A stretch of 64,000 nt of DNA. Source: Zerene cesonia. Its lineage: Eukaryota > Arthropoda > Insecta > Lepidoptera > Pieridae. The stretch lies in NCBI RefSeq assembly GCF_012273895.1, contig NC_052127.1:1116001-1180000 (forward strand), given 5' to 3'. The notes below the pieces were generated by a model, which was not told the origin of the DNA, searched no databases, and saw nothing but the letters and a program-made list of their open reading frames with translations. The position numbers and the translations under genes are program-made. Each line of letters starts with the position of its first letter. The first letter of the stretch is position 1. Below, in pieces: positions 1 through 13,500 of the stretch.

Positions 1-1544
1 AAATTGTTCTGACACATCTCTAGTTGAGCTTTCTAGGTCATTAAATAAGTCTAGAGTTTATCTAACAATTATATTCATATGTGGAACACATGTCAGCACA
101 ATAAAAGCTGTTCTCATTCGCACGTTATAATATGTCAAGTCCAGTCAGCCATTTTGTTTTATGGAACATTTTTTAAATATTGGCCAAGGCCACAGCCAAG
201 GCCCCCTATATGTTTTGTATTTTACGCAGTATGAACAAATATTTTTGGATTTTTAATAATTGTTAAATACGTGTTAATTTTTAAACGCGTAAGTATAGAT
301 TTAAAAATGCGTAGATACATCAAGTAGAAATATGTACAAAAGAGCACATTTATTTCTATTCGGGGACGACATCTGTTAGGTCGCTGGCCACCTATCGCGT
401 GGACAATAAAGGGCTGATGATGATCATGACTTAGATAAATAGTAGTAATGTCAGTCTAACATATCCATTTGATCAACAAACGTACTACACACTCAAATAA
501 ATAAGTTAAGACAAATCTCTAAAGATTCTTTTTATTTATTTATACTCTGGAAAGAATCTCTAAATTCCTGACATGCTAGAAACTCTTCTCTTATCATTCT
601 AAAAATCTCAATATTGAAATCAAAGCTTGTTTGTTATTTACCTATTTACCCTATAGAATAGTATAATATGTATAAATATGATTAATAATTATTTATTTAA
701 AAAATTTACTATTACGTACGTACGCCACATGGAAGATCACAGTAGAACTTTATATAATGTTACCTTCCTTATAACCTGTGAATCACAATTAATCATTTTG
801 AATTTAATATTTGTTAAATATTAATTTGCTAAATAATTATGTTTTGAAGGAATCACTCAATAAATTTTGACTCTTTAGGATTTACAGATAGATTGTTTCA
901 CGATTTAAGATAAGTTATGTTTTTTAAAGTCACATTATTATTAACAAAATATAAAAGTTTTATTACAATCATTGATTTAAAGCGCTACTTGAATCAAGAA
1001 GCCAATCTATTCTGATAGCGTCGGATTTCAAAGAAACACTTGTATCTACGATTATTGATAACCGCGGTACAATGAACCATTTCTCTGTTAACTGTCGATA
1101 AACTGTGAAACAATATTGATCGTTAATTCATCATCGTTCTGGGATAAAAACAAACAAACGAAACAATTTTTTTTTTCAAACAGATTTCAGCCCGGGACTA
1201 AGCTTTAATCCTTAAATTATATAGTCTACGCGTAATAATCAAGAAATAAACGCATGTAATGTTTGCCCGACTAAAGGAGGGTAACGTTTTTCGAGGGTAC
1301 GTGTAATCTTGTGACTATGTATGTCCATTTCATTGGCTCGCCGTCCAACCGAAAACGCTGAACAAATTTTGCCATATGATGTATCGTGGTAATAATGATA
1401 ATTGTTGTAGTGATTTAGACTATTAAGCAAAATGGCGCCCGCAAATGAAAAATATTCGGGTTTCACAATATATACATCCTAAGTCAACAGTACAACTAAA
1501 AAGTTCTCACTAGATTAATTCTTTTGATAATAATAATTCTTATA
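1..1544. other. Upstream region of the Swim-like gene
   Basis: No coding region is convincing here. The DNA is AT-rich, and the short open frames lack splice context or recognisable domains. A small fragment near 365-428, ending in a GATGAT run, looks like the 3' end of a SINE tail. The promoter and 5' UTR of the + strand gene starting at 1545 should lie in the right part of this region, but I cannot place a start site. Confidence 0.5.
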
Positions 1545-4500
1545 ATGCCTTACAGAATCTATGTACTTGCGTTCTGCGCTGTACTAACAGCCGTAGCAGC
1601 GTACCACCGGCCCGACCTGCCCCCTGGACCCTACTGTGGTCTACCGTCTAACAACCAGTGCTGTCAGAATAGGAAGGACGATTGTTCCCACAGAATACTG
1701 GGTGAGTGATTTATTTGTTTTTTTATTTATTTTTTTTTTTTAAATCAGGACGTTAACACGTAAATAATCACAATAATTGTTCCCTCTATGTCTCACAGTG
1801 AACATAAACAGAAAAAATATAAACTCGCTTGTATATTGTCTACTAGCTGCGCCCCGCGGTTTCACCCGCGTAAGTCCGTATCCCGTAGGAATATCGGGAT
1901 AAAAAGTTGCCTATATGTTATTCCAGTTGTTCAGCTGTCTACGTACCAAATTTCATTGCAATCGGTTCAGCAGTTTTTGCGTGAAAGAGCAACCAACACA
2001 CACGCATCCTCACAAACTTTCGCATTTATAATATTAGTAAGATTGCAAAGTAGTTGTCTAGACATAAATACTCTAATAGGAAGTATACTACTACTTGTAT
2101 AAACAAAACTAGATAATATCATCTGGTGAAATATATAAAAAGCTCGCCCCGGCTCCACTCGGGTTTGAACCGTTTACCATTATCATAGAGAAAATTCATT
2201 TTCATAGTAATTTTCATGTACTAAATGTTTTGAAATACGTTCAATTAAATAAGACTCATGTTTTAAAGGTTTTTACTAACAAGAGAGCCTCTGTAGGTAA
2301 ATAAAAGAAATATGGCATATGGGGAGATACCATACCTCCACAGAAGACCGGCGTGAGATAGTATCATACTGCTATTTCGTTCGGCGAGTGGGAGAGTTGG
2401 AGACCGATATCCTGAGAAATTTTGAAAGAATATAATAAATCCGTGATCCGTGACCGGGATCACGTGGTGGTTTGGTAAAAAACGCGGGTTAGTATCCTGC
2501 GTCGTGATAATTTTTTTTTCTATTCTTTCAAAATTTCGCATTTATAAAGTATTACAATGCTATAAAACTAAGAATTAGACCGGTATGCTTTTCCTTATCA
2601 TCGTCTGCAATCCATTTGGAGAGGCGTAAGGTCTGCAATCGACCTTACGCCTCTCCAAATCTCCATGGGCGGTGGTAGCGCTTACCATTAGGCGACCCAC
2701 CAGCTCCATTGCAGTCGATGATATAAAAAATATGTTATTAATAATCATACTTTTCCATCTAGACACGCTGTGTTATTGTGATGAATTCTGTAACCGGACC
2801 CGCGCCCACGACGACTGCTGCCCGGACTACGAGGCTGTATGTATGGGCATTCAGCCCGAACCTGAGTACCTGATCCAGCCCTGTATCTACAGGAACAGGC
2901 AGTACTATCCGGGTGATAAGAGGACAGATAACTGTAATACTTGGTGAGTTTTTTGTGATAAATTTATAGATATAATAAATATCGTTTATGAAACGAACAA
3001 TTATGCTTTAGATATAGCGTCAACTTAATTTTCTCACTCGTTTTTATGCATGTATACGTAAGGAAATTTATCACTGGCGATCTGTATTAGGATAATAAGA
3101 TAAACCCATGAAGTAGTATTGATCCTGATAAATGTAGAAAGTTTGAAATTAAATCGGTTCGTTAAAAGTCTAAATGACACGGTTACATACAAACATACAT
3201 GTGAAGCTAATAAGGAAGGTTAGTTCACTTGAAACGGTTGCACGGATGTTTGATTAGGTCTAGAATAGAATTATATTATCTGTGGTAATCTTTTCAAATG
3301 TAAATGGAACGGGCGGCGCCGGGGCTTATTATTAATAAAATGTCTTAGCCATAAAGTCAAGTCATAAATGTGAAAGTCTATTTGTAAATGCTTTAATAAA
3401 CCTACTAAATCTGTTACAAAGAGATATGATAACTTTAAATAACTCATAAATTATACATGCCATTTAATCGCCGTCTCTAATGACATTTAAATTTCTTGCT
3501 GATTTGATGTTAACAGAAATCTATAAAATAACATAATATGAACAGCATTTAAACATTCTCAATGATAACTTATATCAAACAATAAATTAATTAACAACAC
3601 ATCGTCAAAACAATTTGCGAAAATTCAAAAACATTTTATGCTTGCATACATAACACAATAGACCGCCATCAATTTCCAACTGTTTCAATTTTAATTGCCT
3701 GTTAAAACAAAACGATTTTACGTGTTGTTATACAGTTGAACACCTCGTTATTTTATAAACTTTAAACGCACCTGTCATATTAAAATTCTTTTATTTAAAT
3801 AATAGCAACACTGACCCGATTTCTCATTATATTTATGTGCTGGTGGTCTTGAATCTTGACGAAAATATATCAACAAGTGGCTATGTGGTCTAGTTTCGGT
3901 CTTTGAGAACGTGAAATTCACTGATACTAATGCTTTATATATTACTAGCTGACCCGGCTAACGCCGTTCTGCCTTACTCTTATCATTTAGGGGTATGAAA
4001 AATTGATGTTGGCCGATTCTCAGACATACCCAATATGCACACACAATTTCATGAGAACCGGTCCAGCAGTTTAGGAGGAGTTCGGTAACTAACACAGTGA
4101 CACGGGAATTTTGTATATAAGACTAGCTGCACCCGGCAAACGCTGTTCTGCCTTACTCTTATCATTTAGGGGTATGAAAAATAGATGTTGGCCGATTCTC
4201 ATAGATACCGGATAAGCACAAAAAATTTCATCAAAATCGGTCAAGCCGTTTCGGAGGAGTATGGCAACGAAAACTGTGACACGAGAATTTTATATATTAG
4301 ATATTGTTGCACTTCAAAAAATCCGCCAACTGCGTTTCGGACTCGCGACAAATTGCTCACCCATCCAATTTAGAACCATGCGAATCGTTGCTTAGTCTTG
4401 ATATTTTATTATTTGTTGTTTTAGGCAATAGAAATATATAATCTCCAAAAATTTAATATCTATCTAATATGACTGACTATGACGCTTTATGAAACCAGCT

Positions 4501-7500
4501 TGGCGACATACGGACGGAAAACGAAGTCTTAGCAATATAGTCCCGTTTTACCATTTGGAATCCTAAAGAAAAGGACAAATTAAACTGCAATAAAATATTT
4601 ACATTTAATCAATTTCCAAAGGAAGGTTTATACTTCAATTCAAATGTACAACTTTTTTATTAAACTCTTCTATATGCTATGCATAGATAAAACATTATAC
4701 AGATATTTAAAAGCAACAATACTGCATCTAGAGAATCTATATACACGATTAATTAGACCAATCATACGCGTACTAAAAATTATAACCTCAAAATAGCTTA
4801 TTAAAAACCGCTAATTGGCGCTAAATAAAGACGCGCCAGCTTAATTCATCAAGACCTTCACATTAGATTTATTAATTGTTGAATCTGATGACGTCACACG
4901 ATGACGTCATTTATTTGCCCTGCTATAATATTACCGTAATTTGAGAATAACCGGTTGCTATCTGAAAATAGAAATACTGATCGTCTTTTGTTTTAACATA
5001 GCGATGCCTAAGAGTGTAGTTTTTTTTTTGCGACAATGAGCGAATCACAAGATGGGTATAGAGAAGGATGTCTTATTTATTATTATTTTTTTAATAAATC
5101 TGTATGCATAAATAGTCAGCAAACGTATTTAGGAGCGTTGTTATTTAATAATTTATAGACGTACAAATAAATAGACAAATAAGTTCAGCAAGAAATTCAG
5201 TAGTATTGAAATAATTAAACATACTTACAACTCTCCACTAACGAACTATTTAAATTCAATATAAAATTAATCTCAAGCTAAAATAGTATTCGCTACTACG
5301 AAATTCTAATAAGTAATGATATAAGGTAATTATTAAACAAGATATCGATACAATTTTAATTGGTTGTGGATCAATATATTTTGTAAATTCCAATAATTTT
5401 GTAGGCTTTAGCTAAACAGGTTAACGGTTTTGCAAGCTGCCTAGCTGGATAACCCACGCCTCCATAATATCCTGTTGGTGCAGTACCATGTTTTATTATG
5501 GAGGCGGGAAAGTTTTTGAATTTTCGTTGATTTTGGAACCTTTTTGGTTGTTTTGCGCTAGCTTTATCTATGATGTTGTATGTTGTGTTTGATTTGCCTT
5601 TGTACGGTTCCGGATTACGGAATAATTATGAAATAAATATGCTTTAAAAATGACAAAATGGGGTATTATATGATATTTTCAACCCACATCAAAAAAGGTG
5701 GAGTTTCTCACGACAGCTTTTTTGTGTTTGTCAATTGTTACCAAAGAAATTTCAAGTAAGTGAAACGATTCTGATTTATTTTTCCATTTAAAAGCCTTCC
5801 GTGTAGTTGCGTTTTAATTTGATATAGTTCTGACAATTTGAAGCCGAATATAAGACCTCCATCAAAACAGACTAGAGAATAAAAATTCAAAATGGCCTAA
5901 TAAAAAAAAAAACTCTTGAACGCATTTAAACGATTTGTTCGATTTACAAATGTACAAAAAGATACGAATGAAATTGTCATTCGTTGAAACTGTTAATATT
6001 ATTTTTGGAATCAAAGAACGGTGTCCTAACGGTTTGCGAATATTTACCATATAAATATGTTAATTTAATTGAAATGATTTTGTTTTGCATACAAATGTTG
6101 TTACTGTATTTAAAGTTGAAGAATATTATGATAAGCTAAAAGGTTTATAATAAAGTTTTTCATAATTTAGATTGTGTTATTGAACTTTTATCAAACATAG
6201 AGATTGTTTAGTTATTTTTGGCGGAAAAAATATGAGATTATTATTTGAATTGCGTGCTCTTTCTAAATAACTTCAAAAAATATAAATAGGTTTAATCGAG
6301 ACATTTTTAAAGACTAGAAAAAAGGTAGAAGAAATTTGATTACTAGGCTAGGCATTGCTACGGTTTGGCAAAAAAACACGGGTTCGATTGCCGCCTCGTG
6401 GTCTCTTTTTTTCTATTCTTAAATAATTCATCACTAAATAAACATTTCAATGCTATAAAACTTAAAATAAGATTTAGTCGAGTTCAAAACGTAAACAATG
6501 CTTTCTAAGCAGCTCTAATTTGAATTTCATACTAAAAAGGTAATAGTCCAGCTAATACAATAAAACAAAAATGTGAGCAGCTGAGTTGTTCCTATGCATA
6601 ACAAACATGTTTTGTTATTTGAGAATAAAACTCTATGGAGGTTGTAGATGAAAGTTGTGGCTCACAGCACATCTAGTTCATTAATAATATCATATATATG
6701 TATATCGAATTCTTGCATCTCTTTATAAATACAACATCGATCTATACTTCAAAACACATCAAAACTGTTAATGTCACAATTTAGTAAAGCCATGAATTAT
6801 TTAAAGCTTGTTTTTGTAAGGTTACCCTGGCTGATGAATAACTTATGTGTTTCTTTTATTTGGTTTATGGTTTTCGAATATGTTAGGCTTATTCGAAGGT
6901 CACCCGACTGTGAATAAAATAAACAGAGGGATATCTAAAACAAAACGATGCGTATTCGATAATCGTTCGGTTTGAGAATCGATTAATTATTATCTAATGT
7001 TATGATGAAGAAACAATTGTATTTTTGTATGAATGTTTATGTTTTGATACATAAACTACTGAACTGATTTCAAAAATTCTTTTTCCGTAAGATAGCTGCA
7101 TTTTAATTCGACTGTATTTTTTGTTTGTTACCTCAGAACTTTTAATAGAGTGAACCGATTTGCTGTTTCATTTTTATAGGAAAGCTTCTTTCCGTGTGGT
7201 TCTATTTAAAATTGGTCTAATTTTAACAACTTTAAGGCGATAGGTTTTTATTAAAAATAAATAGGCAAGCGAATAGTAATACTATATGTAAAATTGTATG
7301 TTCTTATCGGATCATCTAAATACAGTTTAAATTAAGAACCAATTGTAATTAATTATCTATAAACAGTTCTGTCAATATGATTTGAAGACTGTACAAACGG
7401 ACAATTGGTCAAAGCAACGAAGGTCGTTGTAATTTAAAAACCGCAAGTGAATTCGTCGGCAGATTGTCTTGCATGACATAACTTTAGGATAATGTATATC

Positions 7501-10500
7501 TGTGGTCTATTACAAAGACAATTTCTTTTTCTTAGCAATATTTTTTAATCGTATAAACTTTTTTCAAAAATCGAATTGAAGCTGACGCTTGTGTGGTCAG
7601 TTGTTTTTTTTTTAATCTTACCTAGATTCAAAATGAAATTGCGAATTGTCTATGATTGAAACAGATAAATTAAGAACAATTTAAAAATTAACGGTGTAAG
7701 TAACATTAATTACGAAAGTTTTAGTCTATAAAAAAGAAAAATTATATTTATAAATGAGATAGCTACTGTTTATCATAGACAATTAGGAATATTATCATAA
7801 ACATTTAGAACGTTATTTGGCTTTAAGTTTCGTACGAAATGTTAAGTAGCTATTCAACATAAATGCTAGAAACGTGATAACATTAATTAAAATAGCGATT
7901 GTAAATTAAATATATTTAAAGGCTACTGTTGTATTACTTGAAGGTAGAAACTTTAAAATAATACAAAAGCTGAAGAGCTTGTTTGTTTGAACGCGCTAAT
8001 ATCGGGAACTACTGGACCATTTACAAAAATTTTTCTATGGTTGGATGTGTACGTGATCACTGAGCGCTATGTACCACGGGCGAAGCCGGGGCGGACCGCT
8101 AGTCGTGATTAATCAATATCGCATTTGAGAATTGTGAAAGTTTCAAGGTGCATTGCTGAACATGACACAGTAGTTAAATATAGTTCATCCCAGGTGTTCA
8201 ATGGATAGTCAATACCACTGGCGAACCGCCATCATTAAATGTTATAGGGACGTGCGTTTTATCGATAGTTATTACAATTGAGAAAAATTAGAGAGAGTTT
8301 TATTTTAAAAATATTATTTCAGATTTTCGTTATGTTTAGAAGAATATATTTCAGGTGGAAGTGGCTGGCAGATTTAGAGTTCGCTGTCCTACGTATAACC
8401 TTATAAAAGAAACCTAAAAAATGTAAAATTTCTATTCATTAGTTAAACCTATATCATCATCATGTTAAGTATTCGATGTAAACATACGTTTTTAGATTTA
8501 AAATCTACGCTGTATAGAAGAACTAGCTGCGCCCCGCGGTTTCAACCGCGTAAGTCCGTATCCCGTAAGAATATCGGGATAAAAATATTTTTATTGCCTA
8601 TATTCCTATATATTTGCCTATATTTTATTCCCACACACACACATCCTTACAAACTTTCGTGCTTATAATATTAGCAGGACAGGATACATTAAGTAAAAAT
8701 TAAAAGATTAAAAATCTCGGCAATGTTGGTAACACACGAAACTTTCACAATATACGCTCCTTTATACGTAAATCTAAAATAACCGCTCAGTAGAAAGTAA
8801 TAATAAATTGAAAACAAAGCCTACGTTTCGTGACTCGATAAATATTTTATCGATAACGGCGATTTCGAAAATGCATTCACTTTTTCCTTGCGAGAGTTGA
8901 GACGTAGTGATGTCACTTATCGATATATATGCGGCGCGTTAATACCATCGTAAAGATTTCAGTGGGCCTTCGCGCTATGAATAACAATCATTTGTTGACT
9001 TTGAAAATTCGTCACAATAATATTTAAAACACGTATTATCATAAACATGAGTTCTAACCTTGTTTTTTCGATTACAATGACACCATACATCAATAGCCAT
9101 AGGCCTTTTTCAACTGACGTTCCGGAAAAAACGAAAGAGGTTCCAATTCGACTGCATATTTTTTTTTTTTACTTTTGTTACTGGCCAGCTTAGGTACTAG
9201 TTACGTAGGTTTTCTTCCGTCATATAGTCCCATTTTACATTTCGAAGATCCCTTTTAGGAACGTTTGTGACCTTATTTTTGTAGAAAATAATCATATGTA
9301 AGTATTTCAACAATATATACGTCCCCTGGCTTAGGCAGGAGTTGTCATAGAATTAAAACAAAAAAATATTGTTCTCTAGAAATACTTCTGATTGTCGAGC
9401 ACGCTTTAGCACGAATCGGGCCAACACACCGGGGAAGGTGGGAAGGCGTCAAACAGTAGCATGCGAATGCTACTAACTTGCGTACCGAGCTGGACGCCCG
9501 TATCCCGTTCCTCGCCCTTTATCGTACTTTCCTTGCTTCTCGTCGTCAGCCCTTTCATTAAAAAAGCTGGCAACACTTTTGTTGATGTATTAATTCTGTA
9601 ATTATTTATGGGCTATGATGATAGCTTATAGTAACTTACAGTTGCCAGCTCTTAGATAAAAATTAAACAATAAAATGATAAATATTTATATATTATATCA
9701 ATATTTATATACTGCCTATTTCCCAGTGTCAAATAATATATGCACAGATTAAATAGATCAGAGAGCTGGGTGTGGACAGTGTTAAAATACTAATTAGTCA
9801 ATATATGTTCAGGAAAGTCGACTTAACTATTTATTTTAAGTTTAAGCGGACATTATGTACAATGATACGCGTATTATAAAACAATGTTTAGAGGGAAAAC
9901 CTCACTTATAAATACACTTACAATGAATGAATTTATTGGGCATTATTAATAAATAATGATTTATTTATATTTTTTGCACAAGAATATTAAATATTATGTT
10001 CAGTGTTTACAGTTTAAAAATAGTTTTGCCGCATAACGGCGGAGGAAATAAACTTAGTTGTTAATATTTATTTTCGTAAAATGCATATTAGTATAACTTA
10101 AAGAATGAATGAAAATTCATTATCACAATCTATACTTATTTATACTAAACTACAACCGTCATACTATGGTATGTGCTCATTTTTAGATTACTCGTTGGCT
10201 TATGAGTAAACTATGCAGAATCTATAATATTATTTTATTAAGGTTAAGCATCTTGAAGATAAAATGATGTTAATACTCTCGGTCCACTTCTACTAAAATA
10301 TTTATGTATACAAGTAACAACTTATTGCATAATGATTTAGGTCTTTGAAGTTCTTCTATTGATCTATTCGAACCTAAATTTTTCATAAACGATATTTTAC
10401 ACAAATAAATTTAATTTAATTAAATATTTTTTTTACGACAATAGGAAAGCTATAATGACGAAGCAAGCCATGGGCTTTGACTAGTATAGTATTATGTTAT

Positions 10501-13500
10501 CTATGGCTAAGATAACGCTATATAAGTTTTTGTACCTGTCAGTTGTAACTCTTGTAAATACCTAAAAATGCTACAAATATTTTACTTTTTTTTTATTACT
10601 ATTGTCATCGAAGCGAATGACGTCATCCAATCTGACATAACGCTATTGTCAAGCTTCACAGTTCTTATGGTAACAAAAAGAAGTACAGTTTTCAATTTAA
10701 ATAAATACCTTAAATATAACGTCATGTTTCTTATGTGGCAATAACAATGTTATTAAAATATCTCTGAGTATCTTAAAATGATTGTGCTTATTTTTGAACA
10801 TAAATTTCTTCTCTCTTGAAAAATATTTTAAAATACTGATCTTATGAATACCACAGGTGAAACAATAATACTTACCTAGTATACATATGAATATAATATG
10901 TTAAGCCGAAGTTAATGATAATTTGAATTACAATAAATTTATCAAATAATTGCAAGGATTAAACAGTCATAATGCATGTGAAGGAATTTGCATTCAAACA
11001 AAACACACCTATATCAGATATTCTTTATTTATCTGTAGTAATTTGTCATGTATTCGAAATTTAAATGTTCAACGAAATGTCAATTGTGGCGCCATTAACA
11101 ATAATTGTAGATGACGTAACCGTCAAATTGGTTTGCTTTTTTTTCCTTAGTTCGAATTAGTTAAGGAATTTTTCATCAGAGCTCCATTTAATAATATTTA
11201 GGTTATGATACAGAAATTAACGAACTGTTAAATATAGAATCAATTGTTAAATATGTCATTATACACTTCTTTATTTAAAGGTCGTTTTCTTCCCATATTA
11301 AAATTATATCGATATTAAGTACTATGAAGAAAATTGATTTTTAATGATAATCCATGTGCACCGTGCATGATTTTTTTTGTGATTTTACGATTCGTTATAA
11401 TCGTTGGTAATGTTTTTATAAACGTTTTTAGATTTATAATAAATCAAAAGGTAGCTTAATGGGTCTTTTTTTACAGTAAGTCCCCGATTTTTTTTTTCTC
11501 TCTCGTTTGTTAATTTTGTATGAATTTTTTCGGTTTTATGTGAGTCACAGATAATCGGTATTTTTGATATATTCCAGATGAATGTGAAAATATTCCAGAG
11601 AAATGTTATAATTAAATAACTTAAATAAAATATAAAAAAAAAGAAATGTAGTACATGACATTTTCAATTAGAAGCAATGTAAATTATTTCATTAAAATGC
11701 AAATTATGCGGAATAATAATGGAATTTGTATATAATAGACTTTTTTTTTAATTCATGATAGGGAAGCGCTTGACCACGATCTCGCCTGATGGTAAGCTGA
11801 TGGTAAGATGTGGTCTAAGATGTAGCGCGCATCCCTAGAAGGTACCTGTTCACTCTTCTCTTGAAGACCTCCAGATTGATTTATTAAACAGACTTAATTA
11901 ATAGTACATTTTGCTAAAAAGTTAAATGAAAACATTTTATTTACCGTAACAGATTTTCATTGGTAAACTAGCTTTTCGCCCGCGGCTTTACCCGCGTAGT
12001 TGCAGGAAAGATAGACACGGGGATTTGCTCGCATGTTCCCGTTCCCGTGGGATCTCGATGAAAACTATCCTATGTCCGGTTCCTGGTTCTAAGCTACCTC
12101 TGCAAAAATTTCCATCCTAATCGGTTAATTCGTTCTTGAGTTATAAATAGTGTAACTAACACCACTTTCTTTTATATATATAGATTCAATTTAACGCACA
12201 GTTCACACGAACTTTCAAATTATCGATATGCGAACAGCACTTTTAATTAATATCGATAAGACATTCGATAATCGTCATGATATATATGGCGCCATGTTTT
12301 ATGTTCAGCCGAGAAGAAAGAATCGAGTCAGTTGGTCATGTGCTTAAGGCGCGTGTACATTGGGGCTGGAAATTTAATGTTTCCTATTTTTTTATATGAG
12401 ATTTTTTTTTATTTATAGCCATAATATTTTAATGATTATAAACGTCGTTTTAGCTACAGAATCGATTAATTGCATAAAAAACTAGCCGCTCGTCCCGGCT
12501 CCATCCGGGTTGATACGGGAAAGAGCAAATAATTTATATTTCTCAGGGATCATGTAGCTTCTTAGTAATTTCGGAGATTGTTCAATGCAAAGATACAAAC
12601 ACTTTCATTATTTTATTAGATAGCTTTGACCCGCAGATTCGTACGCGTTAAATCTGGAGTAGTTTAATAGATGTTATTATTCAATTGTAAGCCTTCCTCT
12701 TGAATGATTTATTAACGAAACCCCCATCAAAATCCGTTGCGCAATTTTAAAGATTTATGCATACATAGGGACAGAGAGAGCGTCTTTATTATACTATGTA
12801 GTGAAATCTATATAGAATTTACTATATGTTTTCATAATTTTATATTGAAGACTAGACTAAAGCAAAGAGGGATTTTTTGTGACGCCAAAAAATATACATA
12901 TAAATAGCGGTTAAAACTTTTTTTTTTAGACTGGTTATCGTCGCGGAGGCTTTATTTGTATTACACTGACCCAAAAATCCTAATGTATGATCGTTGTTCC
13001 ACAGATAAGATAAATCAACGATAAATATTGAAGTGACTAATTCGTGCGTGTCTATCTATTGATTTAAATAACTTAACCACGTGTGGAGAGTGAAGCTTTT
13101 TTTTTTTAGTGGGGAAATCATGCATAGATACCCACGGCCCCCGGGGACGGAACCGTGGGTTATGTCGGATTCGGATCGGAGGGGGCCACGGGAGCTGGTT
13201 AAAATTCATCCGCGACCCCCTCGGCTTGGAGAGTGAAGCTATGATTACCAATTATTCTAAAAGAGTGTTTACCCATTATTTGTGTCACATATTTGGGACA
13301 TTTTACATTTTACTATTTGGGACAAACGTTAAAAATTGGTGGGGAGGCAACCCTTATTCATTAAATAAATCAGAATCTGGTTATGAATTTAAAAAAATAA
13401 GCATATTACATCTGTACAGTAAAATACTATATATAGTCTTTTACCGTACGAATTTTGTATTCGTACACATAATTACTTATATATAATTACATTGAATAAA

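Larger units (their letters stand above)
2308..2730 (+). mobile_element. Poly(A)-type retroelement 3' end (family E) with a nested SINE (intron 1)
   Basis: The outer element matches the 27095 and 36417 copies: an ACCGGCGTGA block, then GGGCGGTGGT, then a GACATAAA-like end. Its middle is split by a family G tRNA-derived SINE at about 2408-2577. The right end lies about 30 bp before the exon 2 acceptor. Confidence 0.7.

Noticed and set aside
1788..2102. Recurring protein-like frame SCAPRFHPRKSVSRRNIG at many places
   Set aside because: It is the translated 3' end of Helitron family A, present in each copy and always ended by unrelated flanks.
13109..13486. 125-codon open frame with GC-rich start
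   Set aside because: Its first third is repeat L, also present reversed at 23645, and the rest is AT-rich chance frame.
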